From: an uncultured Muribaculaceae bacterium
Lineage (GTDB): Bacteria > Bacteroidota > Bacteroidia > Bacteroidales > Muribaculaceae
Reading direction: 5' to 3'
DNA length: 64,000 nt
Assembly: GCA_910587185.1 (NCBI GenBank)
Contig: CAJULY010000005.1
Location: 1-64,000, forward strand
Position 1 is the stretch's first letter; the number at the start of each line of letters is the position of its first letter. The notes beneath the pieces are model-generated. The model had not been told where the DNA came from and did no database searches. It worked only from the letters and a program-made list of their open reading frames with translations. A program made the translations under genes and the position numbers. Positions 1 to 7,631 of this stretch are shown here, piece by piece.

Positions 1-244
1 GACTATTTACTCAAGGTTTTTAAGGAAAGTTAAATCTCATGCGCCAGCCCTGAAAAAATTCGACCTTTGAGAATCAAAAATTCAGTATGTCTTGTCGAAT
101 GTTTTTGAAATTTTTAATTCTCAGGCGTTTAAAATTTGTTTAATCATTTGAAAATCAAAGGATAATCTTCAAAAATTACCGATAGCGAATTTTCGCTGAA
201 AAATCAGAAAAGGCCTTGATAAGTGAATAATCAAAATAATTCCG
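1..244. other. AT-rich region upstream of ybeY, no gene seen
   Basis: I see no credible coding region here; the open frames are short and lack family features. The stretch is much richer in A and T than the rest of the window. It holds an imperfect inverted repeat (68-82 against 109-123, 14 of 15 positions complementary) with a 26-base loop. No DnaA-box cluster was recognised. Confidence 0.5.
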
Positions 245-252
245 TATCTTTG
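245..252 (+). promoter_or_regulatory. -7 promoter element of ybeY
   Basis: TATCTTTG is an exact match to the Bacteroidetes -7 consensus TAnnTTTG. Transcription should start about 6 bases further on, giving a leader of roughly 12 bases before the ATG at 271. A TTG at 215-217 is a poor -33 candidate because the spacing is too long. Confidence 0.6.
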
Positions 253-270
253 TAAGTAATATCATGCCTA

Positions 271-705
271 ATGGAAAAAATGATACAATGGACCTCTCAG
301 GATGTTCAGTTTCCTGAGATCGACAGAGAGCTTGTCGAGCGGTGGCTCGAAGCGGTGGCCCGTGAACACGATAGGTTGCTCGGCCCGATAACCTACATTT
401 TTTGTTCCGATCCAAAAATTCTTGAGGTAAATCTCGAATTTCTCAGTCACGATTATTTCACCGATATCATAACGTTTGATTATACGCATGGGCGCCGTGT
501 CAGCGGAGATCTGTTCATTTCGCTTGATACGGTCAGAAGCAATGCTGAAAAATTCGGGGCTGTCTATAATGAGGAGCTGCATAGGGTGATCGTTCACGGT
601 CTGCTTCATCTGTGTGGCATAAACGATAAGGGCCCCGGGGAACGTGAGATTATGGAAGCTCATGAAAATCAAGCTCTTGAACTCCTGAAATCAATGACTT
701 GTTAA
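271..705 (+). CDS. ybeY: Endoribonuclease YbeY (rRNA maturation factor)
   Basis: A 144-residue protein of normal length for YbeY, a single-domain metal-dependent RNase that acts in 16S rRNA maturation and ribosome quality control in the cytoplasm. The metal-site segment HGLLHLCG lies near residues 109-116. His109 and His113 supply the first two ligands; the third ligand position holds Asp119 where the E. coli protein has His, a change I recall from other Bacteroidetes members. The gene stands 15 bases ahead of mnmG, so the two tRNA/rRNA maintenance genes are probably co-transcribed from the TATCTTTG promoter at 245. A second ATG at 280 is a possible start. Confidence 0.93.
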   Translation: MEKMIQWTSQDVQFPEIDRELVERWLEAVAREHDRLLGPITYIFCSDPKILEVNLEFLSHDYFTDIITFDYTHGRRVSGDLFISLDTVRSNAEKFGAVYNEELHRVIVHGLLHLCGINDKGPGEREIMEAHENQALELLKSMTC

Positions 706-720
706 TATATAGCAATCTTT

Positions 721-2601
721 ATGAGATTTGATTATGATGTTATCGTGATTGGGGCCGGTCATGCCGGTTGCGAGGCGGCTCATGCTGCCGCCTCGCTCGG
801 CAGTCGCACGCTTCTCGTCACAATTGATATGAACAAGATCGCCCAGATGAGCTGCAATCCGGCTATAGGCGGAATTGCCAAAGGTCAGATCGTTCGCGAA
901 ATCGACGCGATGGGCGGAATGACCGGCATCATCACGGATCGCTCGGCTATTCAGTTCAGAATGCTTAACCGGTCGAAAGGCGCGGCTGTCTGGAGTCCCA
1001 GGGCGCAAAGCGACCGGATGCGTTTCAGCGCTCTCTGGCGCTCCACTCTGGAGAATACCGACAATCTCGACCTCTGGCAGGATTCCGTGACGGGGCTTGT
1101 GATTGAGGATGGCTGCGTCAAGGGCGTGACAACCGCTCTCGGTGTGACTTTTAGCGCTAAGGCCGTGGTACTGACTGCTGGCACTTTCCTGAACGGTCTG
1201 ATGCATGTAGGAGAAGTGCAGACGCCGGGTGGACGTGTATCCGAACCTGCCTCCCACGGCATAACCGAACAGCTGCGCTCGCTCGGTTTCGCGACTGACC
1301 GAATGAAAACCGGAACACCGGTCAGGATTGACGGTCGCTCCGTTGACTGGTCGTTGACCTCAGTCCAGACAGGGGAAGACGATTTTCACAAATTCTCTTT
1401 TCTGCCCGCGGTCAGGCGTGAGCTGAAGCAATTGCCTTGTCATATCCTATATACTAACCCTCAGGTTCATGAAATTCTCAGATCGAGTCTTGACCGATCT
1501 CCGCTCTACAACGGCCAGATCAAGAGCATCGGTCCCCGTTATTGCCCGAGCATCGAGACGAAGATTGTGACCTTTGCCGACAAGAATGAACATCAGCTCT
1601 TCCTCGAGCCCGAGGGCGAGGACACGCAGGAATTTTACCTGAACGGGTTCTCTTCCTCTCTTCCTCTCGATGTTCAGGTTCGTGCTCTCGAATCTATTCC
1701 GGCGTTGCGTGATGTCCAGATTTACCGTCCGGGATATGCGATTGAATATGATTTCTTCGATCCTACACAGCTCCGCCATTCTCTCGAAACAAAACTCGTC
1801 CGTTCGCTTTTCTTCGCCGGTCAGGTAAACGGTACCACCGGTTATGAAGAAGCAGCCGGACAGGGTCTGATAGCCGGCATCAATGCTCACCGCGTGATCT
1901 GTGGCGAAGCTCCCGTCACTCTTTCGCGCGACGAGGCATATATCGGAGTCCTCATCGATGACCTCGTTACCAAAGGCGTTGACGAACCTTACCGCATGTT
2001 CACTTCTCGCGCTGAATATCGTATTCTCTTGCGTCAGGATGACGCCGATATGCGACTCACGCCTCTCGGCCATGCGATCGGTCTTGCCTCGGCCGAAAGG
2101 TTTGCTCTGATGGAATCCAAGCGCCGCCAGATCGACATGCTTGTTGATTTTGCAGCCGCTCATTCCGTGCGGGCCGACGAGATCAATCCTTGGCTCCAGT
2201 CGAAAGGCGTCTCCCCGTTGCGTCAGGGAACAAAGCTCGAACAGGTCCTTCTTCGCCCCGGTGTTACATTCCCCGAACTGATCTCAGAGCTTTCGGCAGT
2301 GGATCGTTTTGTCAGAGAAAACATCGAAGTGGAACGCCGTGATGAAATCATAGAGGCGGCTGAAATCAAAATGAAATACCGCGGATATATCGAACGCGAA
2401 AAGATGGTTGCGGATAAAATCCATCGTCTCGAGGATGTGCGTATTCTCGGCAAGATCGATTATTCTTCCGTCACCTCCATTTCAACCGAGGCGCGGCAAA
2501 AACTAATCAGGATCCAGCCCGAGACCATAGCTCAGGCATCGAGAATCCCCGGCATTTCTCCGAGTGACATAAGTATCCTTCTCCTGATGATGGGAAGATA
2601 A
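721..2601 (+). CDS. mnmG: tRNA uridine-5-carboxymethylaminomethyl modification enzyme MnmG (GidA)
   Basis: A 626-residue FAD protein that, with MnmE, installs the cmnm5 group on wobble uridine 34 of several tRNAs. Seen in the sequence: an N-terminal FAD-binding Rossmann motif (VIVIGAGHAGCEAA, about residues 7-20), the conserved CNPAIGGIAKG segment near 45, the GTTGYEEAAGQGL segment near 370 and the YRMFTSRAEYRILLR block near 420 that marks the family. Length is typical. It follows ybeY by 15 bases and is followed by a parS-like site, in keeping with the common position of gidA near the origin region. The ATG start is adjacent to the FAD motif, so it is secure. Confidence 0.97.
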   Translation: MRFDYDVIVIGAGHAGCEAAHAAASLGSRTLLVTIDMNKIAQMSCNPAIGGIAKGQIVREIDAMGGMTGIITDRSAIQFRMLNRSKGAAVWSPRAQSDRMRFSALWRSTLENTDNLDLWQDSVTGLVIEDGCVKGVTTALGVTFSAKAVVLTAGTFLNGLMHVGEVQTPGGRVSEPASHGITEQLRSLGFATDRMKTGTPVRIDGRSVDWSLTSVQTGEDDFHKFSFLPAVRRELKQLPCHILYTNPQVHEILRSSLDRSPLYNGQIKSIGPRYCPSIETKIVTFADKNEHQLFLEPEGEDTQEFYLNGFSSSLPLDVQVRALESIPALRDVQIYRPGYAIEYDFFDPTQLRHSLETKLVRSLFFAGQVNGTTGYEEAAGQGLIAGINAHRVICGEAPVTLSRDEAYIGVLIDDLVTKGVDEPYRMFTSRAEYRILLRQDDADMRLTPLGHAIGLASAERFALMESKRRQIDMLVDFAAAHSVRADEINPWLQSKGVSPLRQGTKLEQVLLRPGVTFPELISELSAVDRFVRENIEVERRDEIIEAAEIKMKYRGYIEREKMVADKIHRLEDVRILGKIDYSSVTSISTEARQKLIRIQPETIAQASRIPGISPSDISILLLMMGR

Positions 2602-2612
2602 AGCATGATGAT

Positions 2613-2628
2613 TGTTTCACGTGGAACA
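2613..2628. other. parS: parS-like ParB centromere site
   Basis: The 16-mer TGTTTCACGTGGAACA differs at one position from the classic B. subtilis consensus TGTTTCACGTGAAACA and at one from the Pseudomonas form TGTTCCACGTGGAACA. It sits at the centre of a 20-bp near-perfect palindrome (2611-2630) in the gap between mnmG and apt. parS sites bind ParB near the replication origin, and gidA is a typical neighbour. The palindrome could also fold as an RNA hairpin, but no T run follows, so a terminator role is less likely. parA and parB are not in the window. Confidence 0.75.
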
Positions 2629-2679
2629 ATGCTTTCTGTTTGATTATTAATAATAATAACACGTAAAAGATATATTAAA

Positions 2680-3198
2680 ATGGAATACGTTAAGTCTAAA
2701 GTGCGCGACGTTATTGATTTTCCTCAAAAGGGCGTCGTTTTTAAAGATCTCACCACCGCGTTCAAGGATCCCCGCGCGTTACACATAATAGGCTGGGATC
2801 TCTCCCAGCTCTATCGCGGCAAAGGTATAACCAAAGTTGTCGGGATAGAATCCCGTGGATTCATCGGGGGTTCGATCGCAGCGTTTGAACTCGGCGCTGG
2901 TTTCGTTCCGGCGCGTAAGCCCGGCAAGCTGCCTGCCGATACTATCAGCTGTTCCTTCGACAAGGAGTATGGGAAAGACGTTATAGAGATCCACCGCGAC
3001 GCAATAACGGAGGACGACGTGGTTCTGATTCACGACGATGTGCTTGCCACGGGAGGAACAATGGCTGCCGCCTACAATCTTGTGAAGAGTCTTAATCCGA
3101 AAAAGATCTATATCAATTTCATTATCGAGCTATCATTCCTTCATGGCCGCGACCTGCTTCCCGCCGATGCCGAAGTGACAAGTCTCATCACTTATTGA
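2680..3198 (+). CDS. apt: Adenine phosphoribosyltransferase
   Basis: A 172-residue type I phosphoribosyltransferase that converts adenine and PRPP to AMP in purine salvage. The PRPP-binding motif VVLIHDDVLATGGT is near residues 113-126, and the N-terminal FPQKGVVFKDLT segment is typical of Apt. Length matches the family. It begins 52 bases after the parS-like site and ends 3 bases before uvrC, so apt and uvrC are probably one transcript. An AT-rich stretch at 2640-2670 precedes the start, but I found no exact TAnnTTTG there. Confidence 0.95.
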   Translation: MEYVKSKVRDVIDFPQKGVVFKDLTTAFKDPRALHIIGWDLSQLYRGKGITKVVGIESRGFIGGSIAAFELGAGFVPARKPGKLPADTISCSFDKEYGKDVIEIHRDAITEDDVVLIHDDVLATGGTMAAAYNLVKSLNPKKIYINFIIELSFLHGRDLLPADAEVTSLITY

Positions 3199-3201
3199 CC
3201 G

Positions 3202-5034
3202 ATGCCTAAACACCGCAAATCGGCCGAACTCGAAGAAAAGATCTCCATCCTTCCTTCCACCCCCGGAGTCTATATGTATTTCGATTCCGAGGGGACGGTC
3301 ATATATGTGGGTAAGGCGAAAAATCTCAAAAGGCGCGTCTCCTCATATTTCAACCGCACTCACGATTCATTGCGCACGAACCTCCTTGTCCGGGCCATCG
3401 CTGATATGAAATATATCGTAGTCCCCACCGAGCAGGATGCGTTGAATCTGGAGAATTCCATGATCAAGGAATATCAGCCGCGCTATAACGTGTTGCTGAA
3501 AGACGACAAGTCCTATCCCTGGATTGTGGTGACGAAAGAAACATTTCCGCGTGTTTTCATGACACGCAAGCGCATCAAGGACGGATCGAAATATTATGGA
3601 CCATATACCGACACCGCCTCCGCGCGAACGGTTCTCGATCTGATCCGCGAACTCTACAAGCTGCGTTCATGCCGGTTCGCGATCACTCCCGAGTATGTGT
3701 CGAAAGGCAAAGGGCGCCTCTGTCTGGACTATCATCTGAAACGCTGCAGCGGCCCCTGCGTGGGGTTGACTTCACAAGAGGAATATGGCGCGCAGATAGA
3801 GCGTGTGAAGCAGATCTTGAGGGGTGACATGAATGAGCTGCTCGATCATCTTCGTGAAGAGATGGCAGCCCTTGCCGAGGAACTGCGCTTCGAGGAGGCT
3901 CATGAGCTGAAACTGAAATATGACATGGTGGCGCGTTACACGGCGAAGAGTGTTATCGTCAGCCAGACCATAGGCGATGTCGATGTGTTCGGTGTCGATG
4001 ATGACGGCGGACCGGATGTGTTCATCAATTACATGCATGTGCGCCGTGGGGCTGTCGTGCGTTCGGTCACTCTCGAATACAAGCGCCGCCTTGACGAGAC
4101 GGTGCCGCAGCTCCTGGGGTATGCGATGGACGAGATCGGCCGAGAGCTTGGTGTCGCCTACGAGGAAGTTGTGCTCGCCCAGGTTCCGGATGTCGAAATG
4201 CCAGGAGTGACTTTTATCGTGCCTCAGCGCGGAGACAAATTCAAGCTCCTTGAGGTTTCCGAGAAAAATGCGCGGCAATATAAGATCGACAGTCTCAAGC
4301 ATCTTGAGCGGCATAACCCCGAAGAACGGGTTAACAAGCTGATGGAGAGGATGAAAGCTGATTTCAGGCTCTCTGTTCTCCCGCGGCATATCGAGTGCTT
4401 CGATAACTCTAACATCCAGGGAACCAACCCGGTAGCTTCATGCGTGGTGTTTCGCGACGGCAAACCCGCCAAAAACGATTACCGCCATTTCAACATAAAG
4501 ACTGTTGTAGGACCCGATGATTTCGCTTCGATGAAGGAAGTGCTGACCAGGCGCTATACCAGATTGATGAATGAAGGAAAGGAGTTGCCGCAGCTCATTG
4601 TGGTCGATGGAGGCAAAGGGCAGCTCTCGGCGGCAGTGGAAGCGCTCGACGCCATGGGACTTCGAGGAGTGATAGCCGTGGCCGGAATAGCGAAGCGGCT
4701 GGAAGAAATCTATTTTCCGGGCGATTCGGTGCCGCTCTATATCGACAAAAACAGCGAGACTCTGCGCGTGGTGCAGCACATGCGCGACGAAGCCCACCGT
4801 TTCGGAATCACTCATCACCGCAACCGGCGCAGCAAGACTCAGACAGTCTCGGCACTCGATTCCATCAAGGGTATCGGCGAGAAAACACGCATGGCGCTCC
4901 TGACCAAATTCCGTTCGCTGAAACGCGTCGGAGAGGCCGATCTCGACGACCTCGCGGCAATTGTAGGTCCGGCAAAGGCATCCATCGTGTATGCGGCTCT
5001 CCATCCCGATGATAATGACACCTCTGAGTCATAA
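3202..5034 (+). CDS. uvrC: Excinuclease ABC subunit C
   Basis: A 610-residue UvrC, the dual-incision nuclease of nucleotide excision repair. Domains in order: GIY-YIG nuclease (PGVYMYFD, then VIYVGKAKNLKRR, about residues 19-50), a cysteine-containing region near 155-190, a UVR segment for UvrB contact near 220, the RNase H-like nuclease (IECFDNSNIQGTNPVAS near 395 and IVVDGGKGQLSA near 465), and a C-terminal helix-hairpin-helix pair (IKGIGEKTRMALL near 555). Length is normal. It starts 3 bases after apt. Confidence 0.97.
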   Translation: MPKHRKSAELEEKISILPSTPGVYMYFDSEGTVIYVGKAKNLKRRVSSYFNRTHDSLRTNLLVRAIADMKYIVVPTEQDALNLENSMIKEYQPRYNVLLKDDKSYPWIVVTKETFPRVFMTRKRIKDGSKYYGPYTDTASARTVLDLIRELYKLRSCRFAITPEYVSKGKGRLCLDYHLKRCSGPCVGLTSQEEYGAQIERVKQILRGDMNELLDHLREEMAALAEELRFEEAHELKLKYDMVARYTAKSVIVSQTIGDVDVFGVDDDGGPDVFINYMHVRRGAVVRSVTLEYKRRLDETVPQLLGYAMDEIGRELGVAYEEVVLAQVPDVEMPGVTFIVPQRGDKFKLLEVSEKNARQYKIDSLKHLERHNPEERVNKLMERMKADFRLSVLPRHIECFDNSNIQGTNPVASCVVFRDGKPAKNDYRHFNIKTVVGPDDFASMKEVLTRRYTRLMNEGKELPQLIVVDGGKGQLSAAVEALDAMGLRGVIAVAGIAKRLEEIYFPGDSVPLYIDKNSETLRVVQHMRDEAHRFGITHHRNRRSKTQTVSALDSIKGIGEKTRMALLTKFRSLKRVGEADLDDLAAIVGPAKASIVYAALHPDDNDTSES

Positions 5035-5053
5035 CATTATTTAAGCCTCAACT

Positions 5054-5085
5054 TTTGACAAAACGCCTTAAAGAATGTATCTTTG
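5054..5085 (+). promoter_or_regulatory. Promoter of the lolD-like operon, leaderless geometry
   Basis: TTTG at 5054-5057 and TATCTTTG at 5078-5085 are separated by 20 bases, a good match to the Bacteroidetes -33/-7 layout. The ATG of the downstream gene is at 5092, only 6 bases after the -7 element, which is where transcription should start. The message is therefore predicted to have no or almost no 5' leader. Confidence 0.7.
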
Positions 5086-5091
5086 TCGGCC

Positions 5092-5769
5092 ATGATTAAA
5101 GTGAAAGATGTAACCAAGTCATTTGACCGGCTGCAAGTGCTGAAAGGTATTGATCTCACCGTTGAACGCGGTGAGATAATCTCTATTGTCGGCCCGAGCG
5201 GAGCCGGCAAGACCACTTTGCTCCAGATCATGGGATCGCTTGACCGTCCGGATTCGGGAACGGTCAGCTATGACGGAACGGATATTTTCTCGATGTCGGA
5301 AAAACAGAAAGCCCGTTTCCGCAACGCGAATATCGGCTTTGTCTTTCAGTTTCATCAGCTGTTGCCTGAATTCACCATCGCCGAAAATGTAGCCATGCCC
5401 GCTCTCATCGGCGGCATGTCGCGAGCCAAGGCTTTCGCCAGAGCCAAAGAGCTCCTCGATTATCTCGGGCTCGGCGACCGCATTTCCCACAAACCTTCGC
5501 AGCTCTCTGGCGGCGAACGCCAGCGCGGGGCCGTCGCGAGGGCTCTTGTCAATTCGCCCGACGTCGTGCTTGCCGACGAGCCTTCGGGGAGCCTGGATTC
5601 GGTCAACCGACAGGAACTCCATCGCCTTTTTTTCGATCTGCGCCGTGACATGGGGCAGACATTCGTGATCGTCACCCACGACGAATCGCTTGCCGCGATG
5701 GCCGACAGGACTATCGCCATGCATGACGGCAAAATCACTGAAATAGTAACGCGTAGCGAGATTCTATGA
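5092..5769 (+). CDS. lolD: LolD/MacB-type ABC transporter ATP-binding protein
   Basis: A 225-residue ABC ATPase. Walker A GPSGAGKTTLL is near residue 34, the signature LSGGERQRGAVARAL near 140 and Walker B VVLADEPSG near 160, followed by the switch histidine in VIVTHD. The LLPEFTIAENVAMPALI segment resembles LolD, the ATPase that powers lipoprotein release from the inner membrane. An in-frame TTG at 5083 lies inside the -7 promoter element, so the ATG at 5092 is the likelier start. It overlaps the next gene by 4 bases (ATGA), and that gene encodes a lipoprotein. The LolC/E-type permease is not in this window. Confidence 0.85.
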   Translation: MIKVKDVTKSFDRLQVLKGIDLTVERGEIISIVGPSGAGKTTLLQIMGSLDRPDSGTVSYDGTDIFSMSEKQKARFRNANIGFVFQFHQLLPEFTIAENVAMPALIGGMSRAKAFARAKELLDYLGLGDRISHKPSQLSGGERQRGAVARALVNSPDVVLADEPSGSLDSVNRQELHRLFFDLRRDMGQTFVIVTHDESLAAMADRTIAMHDGKITEIVTRSEIL

Positions 5770-6431
5770 GAAAAACGGTCAATATGATATTGGGGGCGTT
5801 TCTCTGCCTTCTCGCTTCGGCTTGCAGGGATTCACATGACGGTCCGACCCTTTCTGTCTTCCAGAATATCGTGACATTCACAGGCAACGGCGCTCAGACG
5901 GCCAACTTCGAGTATCAGGAAGAGGGCGATTCCCCCCTTGTGCGTCTTGGAGTGAAAGGCAATCTGAAGGAAGACGAGGTCAAACCGGGCACACGCCTGC
6001 TCATGACCTATTCTCTTCCTGACGACGTCGAATATGGCGAGGACTGTCAGAATGTGATTCTCCGCGGACTGCAGACGATATACAACGCCACTGTCACTCC
6101 CCTCCCCTACTCTGATGCCGCGGCATGCAATTCTCCTGTCGGGCTGGTCACCATTTACCGCACCGGAGTTTTCATAAACTTCACCGCACTGATGCCTCAG
6201 CTCCCCGGACGCAGATATATCCTCGCTGCGGACATCGCTTCCCTTGACACTTCCGAAGCCCATCTCTATCTCTCGACCGAGGTCGAGAAGGATGAACCGT
6301 CATACAATTCGACCCAGATCGGAAGCATAGACATATCATCGGTCTGGAACCGCCCCGGAATAACGTCGGTCTGCGTTCACGTCAATAATCCCCGCAATCC
6401 AAACATGACCGAATTCGTTTTCTTTAAGTGA
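5766..6431 (+). CDS. NigD-like lipoprotein, first of a tandem pair
   Basis: A 221-residue protein with a lipoprotein signal (lipobox ending LLASAC, Cys near residue 20), so probably anchored in a membrane facing the periplasm or exported to the surface. The arrangement of a beta-rich N-terminal part with a PGTRLLMTYSL segment and a C-terminal domain ending in an Ig-like strand set resembles NigD-like proteins of Bacteroidetes, whose function is poorly known. It overlaps lolD by 4 bases, so translation is probably coupled. The next gene encodes a related protein. Family assignment is from pattern only. Confidence 0.65.
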   Translation: MRKTVNMILGAFLCLLASACRDSHDGPTLSVFQNIVTFTGNGAQTANFEYQEEGDSPLVRLGVKGNLKEDEVKPGTRLLMTYSLPDDVEYGEDCQNVILRGLQTIYNATVTPLPYSDAAACNSPVGLVTIYRTGVFINFTALMPQLPGRRYILAADIASLDTSEAHLYLSTEVEKDEPSYNSTQIGSIDISSVWNRPGITSVCVHVNNPRNPNMTEFVFFK

Positions 6432-6493
6432 AAAACTTCTCATAATATATTGAATCATTTATTAACTCTCCATTTAAACAAACACAGACAATC

Positions 6494-7177
6494 ATGAAAG
6501 TATTTAAAATTCTCTCAGTTCTCAGTTTTGCTTTTCTGGCAATGACATTCACATCTTGTCTCGGCGGCGATAACGAATATAACGGTCAGGCTACCGGTCA
6601 GGATTTCGTAACCGTCGCCACCTATAGCCCCCAGAGCATAACTTTTTCTCTGACGAACCAGAACGGCGGAATCATTTCCCTCTACAGCAACCAGGCCGCC
6701 AAGGTCGATGAGACGCAATATCCTGTCGGTTCCCGCGCCTTCATCACTTATTCCTATCAGGTTGGTCAGGATGTCTCCAAAGCGGTCAAGATCGACCTTA
6801 TGTCCATCAATCCCGTGACAACCATTCCCCTCTACTCAGTCACTCAAGTTCCCGGAATTTCCTACGGACGCATATCCACAAGCCGCATCTATTATCTGGC
6901 AAATTACGTGAATATGATCCTTTCCGTACAGAAATCCAACAACCGTACCTGGAACTGCTACTTTGATTCGGCAAGCAGCAACGGAGACGTAGCCGAGCTT
7001 TATCTCGACACCAAGGCTACTGACGAGACACCCGATCTGATCGGTGTCGCCCTCTCTGTCGATGTAAGCTCGATCACTTCAGGCAACCGCTTCAAGACCA
7101 TCCGTTTCCACATCAATGACCAGAACGGAACGGACCACACCTATGATCTTGCCCTGACAACAAACACCCCCGTCTGA
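6494..7177 (+). CDS. NigD-like lipoprotein, second of a tandem pair
   Basis: A 227-residue protein with a lipoprotein signal (MTFTSC, Cys at about residue 22). It shares layout with the preceding protein: a VGSRAFITYSY segment corresponds to PGTRLLMTYSL, and both have a C-terminal domain around an FHINDQNG or VHVNNPRN stretch. The pair therefore looks like a diverged tandem duplication. It lies 62 bases after its paralog in the lolD-like transcript. Function unknown; a surface-binding role is only an inference from the NigD resemblance. Confidence 0.65.
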   Translation: MKVFKILSVLSFAFLAMTFTSCLGGDNEYNGQATGQDFVTVATYSPQSITFSLTNQNGGIISLYSNQAAKVDETQYPVGSRAFITYSYQVGQDVSKAVKIDLMSINPVTTIPLYSVTQVPGISYGRISTSRIYYLANYVNMILSVQKSNNRTWNCYFDSASSNGDVAELYLDTKATDETPDLIGVALSVDVSSITSGNRFKTIRFHINDQNGTDHTYDLALTTNTPV

Positions 7178-7258
7178 GCCGGCTTTCCCTCTCTCCTCCC
7201 CTCCCCTGCCACGGTCTCACGGACACAAATTCGTAATCTGTTAAATCAATTCATAAAA

Positions 7259-7597
7259 ATGGAAAACAACAACGGTTCCGCCAACGAAATCAAAATAGAA
7301 CTCTCTCCCGAAGTTGCCAAAGGCATCTATTCGAATCTTGCAATAATCTCCCACGGTCCCTCTGAATTCTTCATGGATTTCATCACGATGGCGCCAAACA
7401 TGCCTCAGGCCAAGGTCCAGGCACGCGTTGTCATGACCCCCGAGAACGCCAAGAATCTTCTGATGGCCCTTAATGACAACATCAGGAAATACGAGGCCAC
7501 GTTCGGCGAGATCGAGCGCAAGCTTCCCAAAGCCGTGCCCCAGCAGGGCAATCCCGGCGATCTGCCCAATCCTTTCATCATGGGCGGCAATGCCTGA
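7259..7597 (+). CDS. DUF3467 family protein
   Basis: A 112-residue cytoplasmic protein without signal or membrane segment. The core (KIELSPEVAKGIYSNLAII, then FFMDFITMAPNMPQAKV, then MTPENAKNLLMAL) is typical of DUF3467, a small conserved family of unknown function found across Bacteroidetes. The C-terminal tail is rich in Gly, Asn and Pro. It sits 81 bases after the NigD-like gene and 34 before cysS. Confidence 0.8.
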   Translation: MENNNGSANEIKIELSPEVAKGIYSNLAIISHGPSEFFMDFITMAPNMPQAKVQARVVMTPENAKNLLMALNDNIRKYEATFGEIERKLPKAVPQQGNPGDLPNPFIMGGNA

Positions 7598-7631
7598 CAA
7601 AGCATAGAATCTGTTTACAAATCCGAGGATT

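Noticed and set aside
1447..2163. Long minus-strand open frame within mnmG
   Set aside because: A shadow of the conserved mnmG frame, with no protein-family features.
2601..2640. Terminator after mnmG
   Set aside because: The palindrome is not followed by a T run and is better explained as a parS-like site.
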